From: Marinomonas fungiae
GTDB taxonomy: Bacteria; Pseudomonadota; Gammaproteobacteria; Pseudomonadales; Marinomonadaceae
Direction: 5' to 3'
DNA: 64,000 nt
Assembly (NCBI RefSeq): GCF_001418205.1
Contig: NZ_LIQF01000006.1
Coordinates: 1-64,000, forward strand
Below the pieces are notes generated by a model. It did not search any database and had not been told where the DNA came from. It worked only from the letters and a program-made list of their open reading frames with translations. The position numbers and the translations under genes were made by a program. Positions 10,344 through 20,042 of this stretch are shown here, piece by piece. Numbering within the stretch: the stretch's first letter is position 1; each line of letters begins with the position of its first letter.

Positions 10344-10990
10344 TGAGTCATCTTGAAGCCCGCTACGATGCTACAGCTTTAGAGTCATGCGTTATCTATA
10401 CCGACGCACCACGTACTTTTAAACACTGGCTATTTCAACGCAAACAGATGATGACTGCTTCTGTTTTGACAAAACAATACGATGGCAGCTTGGTGGCGCT
10501 GTTTCACCTGCATAGTTTTGCCGCGCAGCGCCAACAGATCCAAGCGTGCATTAGCCACCATGATTACGTGCTGATTATTGTCGATCAAAGTAATCCTTCA
10601 GAAGCCATCGAGCTATTTAAAATGGGAATAAAAGGATACCTTGAAAGCGACATTCCGCTGGTTTCCCTTGAGCAAGCGATCACCACGATTCAACAAGGTA
10701 ACGTCTGGATTGGCCATGACATCATGAGGGCTCTTATTTGTGGCGTACACAATGTCAATAATGATGATCCCACTGCTGAACAATGGAATCATCACCTCAC
10801 AGCACGAGAAACTGAAGCGGCCAATGCCTTATTGCAAGGTAAAAACAACAAAGAAATTGCTGAGATCATGGATATTTCAGAACGTACTGTTAAATCCCAT
10901 ATTCGCAATCTATTCGATAAATTTGACGTCAATGATCGTCTAGCATTGGTCATAAAAATCCATGCTTTAATGAAGAAATCACGTTTTTAA
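10343..10990 (+). CDS. LuxR-family transcriptional regulator with an atypical receiver-like domain
   Basis: The protein has 215 residues. Residues 1 to about 140 resemble a receiver fold (LIIVDQS, GIKGYLESD) but lack the acidic N-terminal pair, and no clear phosphoacceptor Asp is present where expected. The C-terminal LuxR/FixJ helix-turn-helix (about 150-212) is well conserved: LTARETEAA, NNKEIAEIMDISERTVKSHIRNLFDKF. It is the last gene of the secretion operon (ATG overlaps the previous stop) and plausibly regulates the adhesin or the operon itself, perhaps without phosphorylation. No sensor kinase gene is adjacent. The family is clear; the target is inference. Confidence 0.85.
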   Translation: MSHLEARYDATALESCVIYTDAPRTFKHWLFQRKQMMTASVLTKQYDGSLVALFHLHSFAAQRQQIQACISHHDYVLIIVDQSNPSEAIELFKMGIKGYLESDIPLVSLEQAITTIQQGNVWIGHDIMRALICGVHNVNNDDPTAEQWNHHLTARETEAANALLQGKNNKEIAEIMDISERTVKSHIRNLFDKFDVNDRLALVIKIHALMKKSRF

Positions 10991-11030
10991 ATTATCGCAC
11001 AGTATTTCACACAATCTATGAATAACAGAT

Positions 11031-11930
11031 TTATCCTAGTAGCAACGTCACCCCTAAAATAAGGGGCGTCACTAAGGTCATGATCACATTGCGTCCAAGA
11101 AATGGCAGCCACGTCGCTGAGCTTTTACGTAGCAGTGGCTTTAGACCGAGCACCACAGTGATCGCCAACGATAGAGGCAGTAATGCCAGCAATGACAACC
11201 ACGGTAGCAGCGACAGGAAGCAGCCCATAATAATCGCCACACTCGCCACCAACACCCCAAAGCTATACAGCGCTAGGCTGGCCGATTTGCCATAAATAAT
11301 GGGAACGTGTCGACGACCACTGACGCGATCAGCGTCAATGTCTGGAAACTGATTCAGTAGCAACAAGTTATTTGCCAACATAAAAGGCACTAAGGATACC
11401 AACAAGGCTAAGCCATTCAGATCTCCGGTTAACGCGATATGCGTTCCTAACACCATCACTGGACCAAAGCCTAATCCCGGCGCTAGCCAACACAATAAGG
11501 GTGATCGGTTAATCCAAGGGGTATAGCCCACCACCAGCAAGACGCCTATCGCACCCAACCAAAGTAAGGCCTCTCCTCTTAGGTAGACAAAGTAACTACC
11601 AATCGCGATAGTACCTAACAAGGTCGCCCAGGCCATGACTAAAACACCGTTGAGCGCCGCGGGATTCTCTACCAACCCGCCACTGCCCCCACTAAACGGC
11701 GTACGCTCAGTCTTAAGGTCTAAGCCTGAGCGAAAATCCATATATTCATTAAATGCATTGACGCTGATATGAGCCAACAACGCCGCCACTACCGCTAACG
11801 CGACATGAAGCCAATCGATTTCAACGGCACTGATATAGGCAGTACAAATGCCTAAAAACACACTCACAGGTGCCAGTATTAAAAACGGAACACGTGCCGA
11901 TTGAATTAACGTCGCTAACTTTATACTCAT
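11031..11930 (-). CDS. UbiA-family prenyltransferase (MenA-like)
   Basis: This 299-residue integral membrane protein has about eight to nine hydrophobic helices. The two aspartate-rich motifs of UbiA prenyltransferases are present: NEYMDFRSGLD (about 62-72) and DIDADR (about 197-202). They bind magnesium-prenyl diphosphate. Such enzymes attach an isoprenoid tail to an aromatic acceptor; sequence features lean towards the MenA-like branch, but the acceptor cannot be fixed from sequence alone. No quinone-biosynthesis genes are nearby. It is convergent with the LuxR-type gene and transcribed divergently from the metallo-hydrolase at 12134. Confidence 0.82.
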   Translation of the reverse strand: MSIKLATLIQSARVPFLILAPVSVFLGICTAYISAVEIDWLHVALAVVAALLAHISVNAFNEYMDFRSGLDLKTERTPFSGGSGGLVENPAALNGVLVMAWATLLGTIAIGSYFVYLRGEALLWLGAIGVLLVVGYTPWINRSPLLCWLAPGLGFGPVMVLGTHIALTGDLNGLALLVSLVPFMLANNLLLLNQFPDIDADRVSGRRHVPIIYGKSASLALYSFGVLVASVAIIMGCFLSLLPWLSLLALLPLSLAITVVLGLKPLLRKSSATWLPFLGRNVIMTLVTPLILGVTLLLG

Positions 11931-12133
11931 TCAAGAATCTCTTAACGGGTGTGCACTAGAAAATATCAATGCAAGATATCAGCCCCGCTCTAGTCCATCC
12001 TATGGCAACGATGCGGAATATAGAGCTAGATCAGTGTTTTCTCTGTTAACACAGACACGGCACTATAAGTAGGTGTAATACTTAAGTTTAGCTTTCGCTT
12101 AAGTATCCGCGTTTCAAATAGTCTGAGGCCGTT

Positions 12134-13489
12134 ATGAAGATTATCTTTCTGGGTGGTACCGAAACCGTTACCGGTTCTAAATTTTTGATTGAAACCAAAA
12201 CCACACGCATTTTAGTCGATTGTGGGTTATTCCAAGGGTATAAGTGGCTAAGGGAGCGTAACCGACAACCTCTACCGCTTGATATTGATGATCTTGATGC
12301 AGTGGTACTGACCCACGCTCACCTCGATCATTCAGGCTATGTCCCCGTACTGTATAAAAAAGGCTATCGTGGACCAGTCTTTACCCACCACGCTACTCGA
12401 GATTTATGCAAGATCCTGTTAGCTGATAGCGGTCACTTACAAGAAGAAGACGCACGTTTTTACGGCAAGCATAAGCTCAGTCGCCATGAAAACCCTGAGC
12501 CGCTGTACGACCGCGCGACCGCCGAAGCTTCCATGCAATTATTCCAAGGCATTGAGTTTGAAGAGCAAGTACAAGTTGGCGACATTCGCTTCCATCTGCA
12601 GCCGGCGGGACATATCCTCGGTGCAGGCAGTGTTATTATTGAGGCCGAAGGTAAGCGCATCGGTTTTTCAGGAGATGTGGGACGTCCTGATGACATCCTC
12701 AACTACCCACCGAAGCCGCTGCCCGAACTAGATTTGTTAATGTTGGAATCAACCTACGGTGATCGTCGCCATTCACAGGACGATCCTTATGAACAGCTCG
12801 CGGATATGGTCGTACGCACCGCCAAGCGCGGCGGCGTGTTATTGATCCCATCGTTTGCCGTTGGTCGAGCGCAGGTACTACAGCATATGCTGCTTAGTAT
12901 GATGCAGGAAGGGCGTATCCCTCCTATCCCTATTTACCTCGACAGCCCCATGGCCATTAACGTGTCAGAACTCTATTGCGAACACGCTGCCTTGCATAAG
13001 CTGACCGTAGAGCAAGCCAATCATATGTGCCAAGCCATCCACTACACCCGTGAAGTGGATGAATCTAAAGCCTTGGACGAACTGACTTACCCACACATCA
13101 TCATTGCTGGCAGTGGTATGGCCACTGGTGGACGCATTCTGCACCACTTCAAACGCCATCTCAGCGACCCTAAAACCTCGGTGCTGTTCGCCGGTTATCA
13201 ATCTGGTGGTACACGAGGTGCAAAAATGGTGGGCGGCGCCGACAGTGTCAAACTACACGGTGAATGGATTCAAATCAGAGCATCAGTTGAGAGTATGGAT
13301 GCGCTATCTGGACACGCCGACTATGTCGATATTGAACAATGGCTCAAAGCATCTGAGCTCAAAGCAGGCACACAAATTTATCTAATCCACGGGGAGCCGG
13401 AAGCGCTTGAAGGGATGCGCGATCATCTCGAACAAACCACAAACTTTAGAGTCGATATTGCCGGATACATGCGTATTCTGCATGTTTAA
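12134..13489 (+). CDS. Metallo-beta-lactamase / beta-CASP family protein (RNA-processing type)
   Basis: This 451-residue protein carries the metallo-beta-lactamase zinc motif THAHLDHSG (H61, H63, D65, H66). Further metal ligands lie in the GHILGAGS and GFSGDVG segments. A beta-CASP domain follows with PSFAVGRAQ, SGMATGGRILHH and LSGHADY. This is the COG1236/Ysh1-like group of predicted exonucleases and RNA-processing enzymes. A C-terminal RMMBL-like stretch with IHGEPEA is present. It stands alone, with a SulP transporter gene convergent downstream. The actual substrate is unknown. Confidence 0.88.
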   Translation: MKIIFLGGTETVTGSKFLIETKTTRILVDCGLFQGYKWLRERNRQPLPLDIDDLDAVVLTHAHLDHSGYVPVLYKKGYRGPVFTHHATRDLCKILLADSGHLQEEDARFYGKHKLSRHENPEPLYDRATAEASMQLFQGIEFEEQVQVGDIRFHLQPAGHILGAGSVIIEAEGKRIGFSGDVGRPDDILNYPPKPLPELDLLMLESTYGDRRHSQDDPYEQLADMVVRTAKRGGVLLIPSFAVGRAQVLQHMLLSMMQEGRIPPIPIYLDSPMAINVSELYCEHAALHKLTVEQANHMCQAIHYTREVDESKALDELTYPHIIIAGSGMATGGRILHHFKRHLSDPKTSVLFAGYQSGGTRGAKMVGGADSVKLHGEWIQIRASVESMDALSGHADYVDIEQWLKASELKAGTQIYLIHGEPEALEGMRDHLEQTTNFRVDIAGYMRILHV

Positions 13490-13516
13490 AACAGGTCCTC
13501 ACTCACATCACCGGTA

Positions 13517-15220
13517 TCAACTCAACGATACCGGTATGTTATGAGGGCGCTCAGAAAAGGCTTCAACCACATCGGATACGGAACTGAAATAGGCCTCTTC
13601 ACCAACCGCTTGGGTAATCCCAGAACGATCCATACCATAACGTACACGATCCGTAACTTCTGCAAACACCAAACGAACCCCTAACTTACGTAACTCATAG
13701 GATAAGGTAACCAGAGTTTGCGCCGCCGTATAATCCACATCATCCACAGCCGCCGCATCAATGCAAAACCACTCTAAGGACGGGCGGGCACTGTTTACCA
13801 AATACAGGACTTCGCGACTCATCAACGAGGCATTGGCGTAATACATACCATGAGTAAAACGGTATACCTGTAATCCCGGCATTAACTGCGCGTTGTTATT
13901 CAGCGGCACAGCACGCCAACGCCCATGACCATTGGAAATCACCACACTGTTCACTGGGCGATAGCCATGTCGTGTATGCACTAAAAGCGATAATGCTATG
14001 GCAACCAAAATCCCCAATTGCACGCCTAACACCACCACCGCAACCATGGTCACGACCGATACCCAAAACTCCCAAGGGCGTTCATAAAGCACCTTACGTA
14101 AGCCTTTAATATCGATTAGCTCGAAGCCAATTAAAAAGACAATGCTGGCCAAGGTTGCATGAGGTAAATAGGCTAACGGCTCAGTAAACAACACCAACAT
14201 GAGTAGAACAATGAGTGCGGTAATCAAATGCGCTAACTGACTACGCCCTCCGGCACCGTCGACCATTTGCGTTTTGGTTGGGCTGCCATTCACCACAAAA
14301 GCGCCAGACACGGCCGCACCGATATTGGCCAATCCCAAACCAACTAAATCTTGGTTATCGTTCACCGTTTCTTGATGACGCGCTGCATAAGCACGCGAGG
14401 TGGCTGAGCTTTGCGCCAAAATCACCATAACCATAGCAAACGCAGTGGGTAGCAAATGCGTGAACTGCTCCCACGTTAAGTTAAATAATGGAAACTGCAG
14501 ACTCGGTAAGCCACTCGGTACACTGCCCACCAGAGCAATATCGAATTCTTCTAACTGAAACAACCAGCTTGCGAAAATAGCCCCGATAACCGCTACCAAG
14601 GCCCCCGGAAAACGCTTCGAAACTAAATGCATCCCAACCACGGCAATCAAGGTAGATAACGACACAACTAAGGTGTGTACATTCAGCGTCTCAAGCGTTG
14701 GCCAATGCAACAGCAAATGGGTAATGGAACTCAAACCGTCACTGTGAATACCTAGCATGCCTGGTACCTGCCCTACGGCCACTTGAATGCCCACCCCACT
14801 CAAAAAGCCGATTAATACTGTACGAGACAAAAAGTTAGCCAACACGCCCAAATTTAAAATACGTGCCAGTAACAACATGCCGCCAACGATTAACGCCAGT
14901 GTGGACGCCATGCTTAAATATTCATCCGAACCAGACACGGCGATGCCTGCCAAAGCCGTGGCTAACATAGCCGCCGTAGCGGAATCCGCGCCCACCACCA
15001 ACTGCCGCGATGAACCAAACATGGCAAATAAAAACATAGGCAGAAGCATGGTATACAAACCTACGACGACGGGAACACCCGCAATCTGGGTGTAGCCCAT
15101 CACCTCAGGGATCGCTAATGCCGCCAGCGTTAGCCCTGCCAGCACGTCCCGAGGCAGCTGCGCACGTTCGATAGGAAACACACTTTGGAATACACGAAAT
15201 CGCTGACGTCCGATTGTCAT
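13517..15220 (-). CDS. SulP-family inorganic anion transporter with STAS domain
   Basis: This 567-residue protein has a SulP membrane core (about residues 20-430, ten or more helices). It carries the conserved entry PRDVLAGLTLAALAIPEVMGY and internal segments such as LIGFLSGVGIQVAVGQ and FVVNGSPTKTQMVDGAGGRSQ. A cytoplasmic STAS domain (about 445-555) follows, with the FCIDAAAVDDVDYTA region. The family moves sulfate, bicarbonate or other anions. The substrate is not deducible here, and no carbonic anhydrase or sulfur gene is adjacent. It lies 40 bases downstream of the LysR gene on the same strand, so readthrough is possible. Confidence 0.9.
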   Translation of the reverse strand: MTIGRQRFRVFQSVFPIERAQLPRDVLAGLTLAALAIPEVMGYTQIAGVPVVVGLYTMLLPMFLFAMFGSSRQLVVGADSATAAMLATALAGIAVSGSDEYLSMASTLALIVGGMLLLARILNLGVLANFLSRTVLIGFLSGVGIQVAVGQVPGMLGIHSDGLSSITHLLLHWPTLETLNVHTLVVSLSTLIAVVGMHLVSKRFPGALVAVIGAIFASWLFQLEEFDIALVGSVPSGLPSLQFPLFNLTWEQFTHLLPTAFAMVMVILAQSSATSRAYAARHQETVNDNQDLVGLGLANIGAAVSGAFVVNGSPTKTQMVDGAGGRSQLAHLITALIVLLMLVLFTEPLAYLPHATLASIVFLIGFELIDIKGLRKVLYERPWEFWVSVVTMVAVVVLGVQLGILVAIALSLLVHTRHGYRPVNSVVISNGHGRWRAVPLNNNAQLMPGLQVYRFTHGMYYANASLMSREVLYLVNSARPSLEWFCIDAAAVDDVDYTAAQTLVTLSYELRKLGVRLVFAEVTDRVRYGMDRSGITQAVGEEAYFSSVSDVVEAFSERPHNIPVSLS

Positions 15221-15260
15221 AACAAGGCTCTCTTAAGTAATGCGTTGATTTTCGCAGCCA

Positions 15261-16148
15261 CTAGTTTATGCGGCTTTGACGCTCTAACCAGTTAAAAAAC
15301 AATACGGCTTCAGGAGATAAATCGGTGCCGGATTTTCGCACCAAATAAAACGACTCACTGGCGGGAATACGTTTATCGAACAATTCAATTAAACGGCCAT
15401 CGGCAAGCATATCTTCCACCATGGAAGAGCGAGCCAATGCCACCCCTACACCAAGCTCTGCTAGACGCAATGACGCCAGCAAGGTATCCAGTTGCATGCC
15501 GCGGGAAGGGTCAACACTCTCTTCGTTAATCATCGACAGCCAGTAGCCCCAGCCCTCTTCGTAGCCGAGGACATGCAGCAAGGTGGTTTTAGCTAAATCA
15601 CGAGGACTTTCAATCGCTTCGCGTTCCATAAGCTCTGGCGAGCAGACAGGAAATAGCGTATCCCAACTTAAGCGCTGTGACACATAGCCCGGCCATTGGC
15701 CGTTGCCCCAACGAATTTCAAAATCATCGTCCGCATCCGTGTCTTTCACCCAAAGAGAGCTGATATATCGAATGTCGATATTAGGGTGCTGTTGGTTAAA
15801 CTCCGCCAAACGCGGCGCCAACCAATGGACAAAAAAGGACAAACTGCCGCGAATTTTTACCGGAGTGCGTTTATCCGAATTGAACAACTCATTGGTCGCA
15901 GCGGCCAAACGAGAAATAGAATCTTGCACTACTGGCAAATAAGACATGCCCTCGTCGGTCAGCGTGAGTCCTCGAGGTAAACGCTTGAACAAGGACACCC
16001 CTAAATGGCGCTCTAATAAACGAATCTGCTGGCTCACCGCACCTTGAGTTAAATGCAGTTCCTGCGCGGCTTTGGTAAAGTTTAAGCTGCGCGCAGAGAC
16101 TTCAAAGGTGCGTAACCAATTTAATGGGGGAAGTGTTTTCTCATTCAT
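15261..16148 (-). CDS. LysR-family transcriptional regulator (GcvA-like)
   Basis: This 295-residue protein has an N-terminal winged helix-turn-helix (about 8-66; LNFTKAAQELHLTQGAVSQQIRLLERHLGVSLFKR) and a periplasmic-binding-protein-like effector domain. The opening LPPLNWLRTFEVSARSLNFT is typical of the GcvA/AmpR subgroup. It lies 40 bases downstream of the ABC ATPase gene on the same strand and probably belongs to the amino-acid transport operon, which it may control. The effector is unknown. Confidence 0.88.
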   Translation of the reverse strand: MNEKTLPPLNWLRTFEVSARSLNFTKAAQELHLTQGAVSQQIRLLERHLGVSLFKRLPRGLTLTDEGMSYLPVVQDSISRLAAATNELFNSDKRTPVKIRGSLSFFVHWLAPRLAEFNQQHPNIDIRYISSLWVKDTDADDDFEIRWGNGQWPGYVSQRLSWDTLFPVCSPELMEREAIESPRDLAKTTLLHVLGYEEGWGYWLSMINEESVDPSRGMQLDTLLASLRLAELGVGVALARSSMVEDMLADGRLIELFDKRIPASESFYLVRKSGTDLSPEAVLFFNWLERQSRIN

Positions 16149-16188
16149 CTAAGCACCCAAGCGCCGACCGTTTCTGATAGAAAGGCGC

Positions 16189-16938
16189 TTAGAGTACCTG
16201 ACCTAGAAAACGTTGCAAGCGTGGGTGTTCAGAATTAAAGAAGCGCTCTGGTGATTCTTCGAGGACGAGCTCCCCCTCTTCCATAAATACCACTCGGTCG
16301 GCGACTTCTCGGGCAAAGCCCATTTCATGGGTCACCACCACCATGGTCATGCCCTCTTTAGCGAGGCCTTTCATCACGTCGAGCACTTCTCCAACCATCT
16401 CTGGGTCGAGGGCGCTGGTAGGTTCATCAAACAACAGGGCTTTAGGCTTCATGGCCAACGAACGAGCAATCGCCACACGCTGCTGCTGGCCTCCCGACAA
16501 ACGTGACGGGTAGCTCTGCATACGGTCATGCAATCCCACACGGTACAATAAATCTTTGGCCTCTTGCTCAACCTCAGCTTTGTCTCGTTTGAGCACTTTT
16601 AACGGTGCCAGCATCACATTACCAAGGGCTGTTTTGTGCGGAAACAAATTAAACGATTGGAACACCATGCCGACTTCTTCACGCAGCTTATTGATATTGG
16701 TGTTCTTATCCACTAAGTCGATACCATCAATTTTGATATGACCCGATGAGATGGTTTCCAATTGATTTAACGTACGCAGAAAAGTCGATTTTCCCGAACC
16801 GCTTGGACCAATAATCACCACCACTTCACCACGGTGGATGTCCAGTGAGACATTTTTAAGTGCGTGACAGCCATTTTCAAAGATTTTGTTTACATCGCGC
16901 GCTGCGATTAATACCTGCTTTTGTGCTTGATTAGTCAC
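16189..16938 (-). CDS. Polar amino-acid ABC transporter ATPase (GlnQ/AapP-type)
   Basis: This 249-residue ATPase has Walker [11 protein letters not shown]-loop FQSFNLFPH, signature [16 protein letters not shown], Walker [15 protein letters not shown] and switch His in VVTHEMG. It energises import by the permease encoded just upstream (8-base overlap) and the binding protein at 17949. The length is standard for the PAAT family. Confidence 0.92.
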   Translation of the reverse strand: MTNQAQKQVLIAARDVNKIFENGCHALKNVSLDIHRGEVVVIIGPSGSGKSTFLRTLNQLETISSGHIKIDGIDLVDKNTNINKLREEVGMVFQSFNLFPHKTALGNVMLAPLKVLKRDKAEVEQEAKDLLYRVGLHDRMQSYPSRLSGGQQQRVAIARSLAMKPKALLFDEPTSALDPEMVGEVLDVMKGLAKEGMTMVVVTHEMGFAREVADRVVFMEEGELVLEESPERFFNSEHPRLQRFLGQVL

Positions 16939-17878
16939 TGGCCGCTAACCTCTTTTCTAAACGCTGAATGGCCCAAGATAATCCACCCGTCACCACTAAA
17001 TACAAAGCCGCAACAGTAAACCACACTTCAAAAGGAGCAAAACTACCGCTCACAACTTCACGACCAGCTTTGGTCAGATCTGTAATGGAAATCACCGACA
17101 CCAAGGACGAGTCTTTGATTAGGTTAATAAACTGCCCCGCCAACGGCGGCAAGGTACGCTTGATTGCCTGAGGCATCACCACATAAGCCATGGCTTGGGC
17201 ATAATTCATACCTAACGAACGCGCGGCTTCCATTTGCCCAGGAGGCACAGATTGAATACCGCCACGCACGATTTCCGCCACATAAGCACCGGTAAAAATC
17301 GACAAAGCTGCCACCCCTGCGGTAAAACGATCCAAATCGAAGACAGTGCCAATGAAGAAGTAGACAATAAAGATCTGCACCAGCAGCGGTGTACCACGAA
17401 TGATCTCCACATAAGTCACGGCCAAATTGCGCCATACCTGACCATGGGCCACCCGCATCAAACCAAACACCACACCAAGCAAGATCGAGAAAATCAGCGA
17501 CAGGAAGGAAATCTCAATCGTCACCCACAGGCCTTCGGCAATCGGACCAAAGCGCCAACCTTCGATACGGGCAATGGTATCGCCTTGGAAAATTAAATCT
17601 CCATCACGGGCCACCAGCTTGTCATAGTCCGGCACGACCTGCGGCGCGCCGCCGTAATCGGGCGTAATGCTTAACTGGCCTGAGGCGCTAACCACCGCGG
17701 TGCCATCTGTTTGTGCAATGATGTCCTGTGGTTCCGTATTAATTACGTAGGGCCACAGACGCTCCCAATGCCATGTGTAATTGATTTTTTGTCCCGAGAA
17801 ATAAATCCCAGCGATCAAGGCCGCCATGATAACGAGATATAAGCCGTGTCCAAGCCAGCGGTTAGATGGTGTTTGCAT
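16931..17878 (-). CDS. Polar amino-acid ABC transporter permease (HisM/GlnP-type)
   Basis: The product has 315 residues. After TM1 (about 10-30) there is an unusually long periplasmic loop (about 31-110). The standard five-helix PAAT permease core follows, with the EAA-type loop [25 protein letters not shown] near 235-260 and the opening motif [20 protein letters not shown]. Permeases with such N-terminal loops occur in several proteobacterial amino-acid systems. The gene lies 70 bases downstream of the binding-protein gene, with a hairpin between them, and overlaps the ATPase gene by 8 bases. The substrate is not deducible beyond a polar amino acid. Confidence 0.9.
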   Translation of the reverse strand: MQTPSNRWLGHGLYLVIMAALIAGIYFSGQKINYTWHWERLWPYVINTEPQDIIAQTDGTAVVSASGQLSITPDYGGAPQVVPDYDKLVARDGDLIFQGDTIARIEGWRFGPIAEGLWVTIEISFLSLIFSILLGVVFGLMRVAHGQVWRNLAVTYVEIIRGTPLLVQIFIVYFFIGTVFDLDRFTAGVAALSIFTGAYVAEIVRGGIQSVPPGQMEAARSLGMNYAQAMAYVVMPQAIKRTLPPLAGQFINLIKDSSLVSVISITDLTKAGREVVSGSFAPFEVWFTVAALYLVVTGGLSWAIQRLEKRLAASD

Positions 17879-17897
17879 GTTGTCTCTTATATAGAAA

Positions 17898-17921
17898 AAG
17901 AGCCTAACATCGTAGGCTCTT
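17898..17921 (-). terminator. Intra-operon hairpin between binding protein and permease genes
   Basis: On the minus strand, AAGAGCCTA pairs with TAGGCTCTT around a 6-base loop and is followed by a T-rich run (TTTTTCTA). It lies between 17949 and 17878, so it may stop part of the transcripts and keep the binding protein in excess over the permease and ATPase. Confidence 0.6.
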
Positions 17922-17948
17922 GGTCAGACTGACAGATCGGTAGCGCGT

Positions 17949-18758
17949 TTACTGAATGCTATCGACCCAAGCATCCGAGTTAAACCACTTGTCGTAAATA
18001 CGATCGTAAGTACCGTCCTTCTTGATTTGCACTAGGTAATTGTTCAAGAAGTTTAAGAAATTCACATCGTCTTGGCGAATTGCCCAGCCAAGCGGTTCGT
18101 AAGTGAAAGCTTGATCTAAATGTACCACGCCGCCTTTGTTCTGCGCTGCGTACATTGCGTTGTATGGCAAGTCATAAACAAACGCGTCCGCTTTGCCATT
18201 TTTCACTTGTAGCACTGAGTCAGCAGAGGTTTCAAACAAATTTAGCTGCGCATTTGGAAAGTATTTCTTCGCAGCAATCGCACCAGTTGTACCAATCTGC
18301 GATACCAAACGGTATTTCGGATCATTAAGGTCGCGATAGTCTTTAATCTGGGCCGCAACTTCGGGAGTCACCAGCACCGTTTGCCCCATTTCTAGGTAAG
18401 TGTCAGCAAACAATACTTTCAGGTTGCGCTCTGGTGTAATGCCCATACCGCCATTGATGATGTCACATTTACCGGTTTGTAAAGCAGGAATGATGCCGTC
18501 CCAAGCCGTGTTGACTGGAACAAATTTAACCCCCATGGCATGAGCCATATGCTTAGAAATATCGATATCGAAACCGATAAAGCGGTCATCTTTGGTTTTC
18601 ATTTCAAAAGGAATGTAGCCAGCTTCAAAGCATACTTTTAACTCGCCGCTCGACATGATGCCATCGATTGCTGAATTCGCCGCATTAACAACTGTACTGC
18701 CTAGTACAGAACTTGCCACAACTAAGCCCGCTAGCGCTTTTTTGAAACCTAGTTTCAT
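17949..18758 (-). CDS. Polar amino-acid ABC transporter periplasmic binding protein
   Basis: The protein has 269 residues from the chosen ATG at 18758. An in-frame ATG at 18770 exists, but the sequence AGGAATGACATG gives the downstream ATG a proper Shine-Dalgarno site. A signal peptide ends near VNAAN. The SBP_bac_3 family pattern follows: LKVCFEAGYIPFEMKTKDDRFIGFDIDI, the arginine-containing GMGITPERN segment, and QIGTTGAIAAKKYF. It binds an amino acid in the periplasm for the downstream permease and ATPase. The divergent region up to 19052 would hold its promoter. Confidence 0.9.
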   Translation of the reverse strand: MKLGFKKALAGLVVASSVLGSTVVNAANSAIDGIMSSGELKVCFEAGYIPFEMKTKDDRFIGFDIDISKHMAHAMGVKFVPVNTAWDGIIPALQTGKCDIINGGMGITPERNLKVLFADTYLEMGQTVLVTPEVAAQIKDYRDLNDPKYRLVSQIGTTGAIAAKKYFPNAQLNLFETSADSVLQVKNGKADAFVYDLPYNAMYAAQNKGGVVHLDQAFTYEPLGWAIRQDDVNFLNFLNNYLVQIKKDGTYDRIYDKWFNSDAWVDSIQ

Positions 18759-19052
18759 GTCATTCCTCATTCATTTGTTTTGTTGTAAGTCCATGCCTAG
18801 AGCAGAAACACCAAGCATTAAGCCGTGAACTAAAGGGTGACACAATATACCGAAAAGAAGAAAAGAGTAGTATCGACAGGATCAGGGTCTAAGACCCATT
18901 TTTTTTAATGGGTAGGGCTATTTTTTGTTATCTGTTAGTCATTATAGGCACAAAAAAGCCTTTTTGACCTACCAAAAATAATGAATTCGATTTTATTTCT
19001 AGATCAGCCTCGCTAAAATGTGCCGATTTTCAACCAATCGGAAAACTGCATT
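18759..19052. promoter_or_regulatory. Divergent intergenic region with two mutually exclusive hairpins
   Basis: The 294-base gap between the binding protein and the methyltransferase genes contains GGGTCTAAGACCC (18885-18897). This overlaps a second dyad, CCCATT-TTTTTT-AATGGG (18895-18912). The two share the central CCC, so only one could form in a transcript. I recognise no known riboswitch. No ORF is supported here. Confidence 0.35.
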
Positions 19053-19952
19053 ATGACGACAGTCACCATACTTGATGGCGGCATGGGCCGTGAACTAGAG
19101 CGCCGTGGCGCCCCCTTTAAACAACCTGAATGGTCAGCCTTGGCTATGATGGAAGCCCCAGAAATCGTAAAGGATGTTCACAAGTCCTTTATCGAAGCAG
19201 GTTCACGTGTAATCACCACGAATAGCTATGCCCTAGTACCATTTCATATTGGTGAAGACGTATTCAAACAGCGCGCTTTCGAGCTAGCGGTGGACTCTGC
19301 TAAGGTTGCTCGCCAAGCCGTTGAAGAAACAGGCAAAGACGTTAAAGTTGCAGGTTCATTGGCGCCATTGTTTGGCTCTTACCGCGCCGATCTTTATCAA
19401 GCAGATCGCGCCGAAGAAATCGCTCGTCCTCTGATCACAGCCTTAGCACCTCATGTGGACCTTTGGCTAAACGAAACCCAAAGTTTGCTGGCTGAAGCAT
19501 TGTTAATGAAAAAGCTCGTGGACGAGCTAGACGGTGAGAAAAAACCATACTGGGTGTCGTTCACACTGGAAGATGCAGAACCGACTACAGAACCATGTCT
19601 ACGTTCAGGTGAAACCGTAGTAGACGGTGTAAAGGCGATGGTCGCAGCGGGCGTAGATGGCATTCTATTTAACTGCTGTCAGCCAGAAATCATTGCTGAC
19701 GCCATTACGGTGACAAAACAAACATTAGCAGCGCTGAACAAAGAGATGGCAATCGGCGCCTACGCTAACGCCTTCCCACCACAACCCAAAGACGCCACCG
19801 CCAACGATGGCTTAGATGAAGTCCGCGCAGACCTCACACCCGAGTCCTACCTAGTTTGGGCAGAAAAATGGTGCGAGCTGGGTGCTACCCTGATCGGCGG
19901 TTGTTGTGGTATTGGTCCTGACCACATTAAAGCGCTAGCGGCACGCCTATAA
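19053..19952 (+). CDS. Homocysteine S-methyltransferase family protein
   Basis: This 299-residue protein starts at ATG 19053 (MTTVTILDGGMG). An upstream in-frame GTG at 19020 is less likely because the conserved domain begins exactly at the ATG and GGAA lies about 9 bases before it. The Zn-binding cysteines are present in FNCCQPE and GGCCGIGP. The family transfers a methyl group from S-methylmethionine or a related donor to homocysteine to give methionine. It has no cobalamin domain. It stands alone, divergent from the amino-acid ABC operon, and ends at a strong terminator. Confidence 0.88.
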   Translation: MTTVTILDGGMGRELERRGAPFKQPEWSALAMMEAPEIVKDVHKSFIEAGSRVITTNSYALVPFHIGEDVFKQRAFELAVDSAKVARQAVEETGKDVKVAGSLAPLFGSYRADLYQADRAEEIARPLITALAPHVDLWLNETQSLLAEALLMKKLVDELDGEKKPYWVSFTLEDAEPTTEPCLRSGETVVDGVKAMVAAGVDGILFNCCQPEIIADAITVTKQTLAALNKEMAIGAYANAFPPQPKDATANDGLDEVRADLTPESYLVWAEKWCELGATLIGGCCGIGPDHIKALAARL

Positions 19953-19973
19953 TTTCGTCCCTAACCAAACAAC

Positions 19974-20013
19974 AAAGCCCCGATAGGTTTACTATCGGGG
20001 CTTTTGTTTTTTC
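19974..20013. terminator. Rho-independent terminator (AGCCCCGATAG-type stem)
   Basis: A perfect stem, AAAGCCCCGATAG with CTATCGGGGCTTT around GTTTA, is followed by a T-rich tract. It ends the methyltransferase transcript and may also serve the convergent LytT-like gene. The same stem recurs at 34544 and, in variant form, at 30250. Confidence 0.9.
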
Positions 20014-20042
20014 AGCTATTCCCAGTTGCAGCTAACACGGCA

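Noticed and set aside
18885..18912. SAM or other methionine-related riboswitch
   Set aside because: The two short hairpins do not match any known riboswitch architecture that I can recognise.
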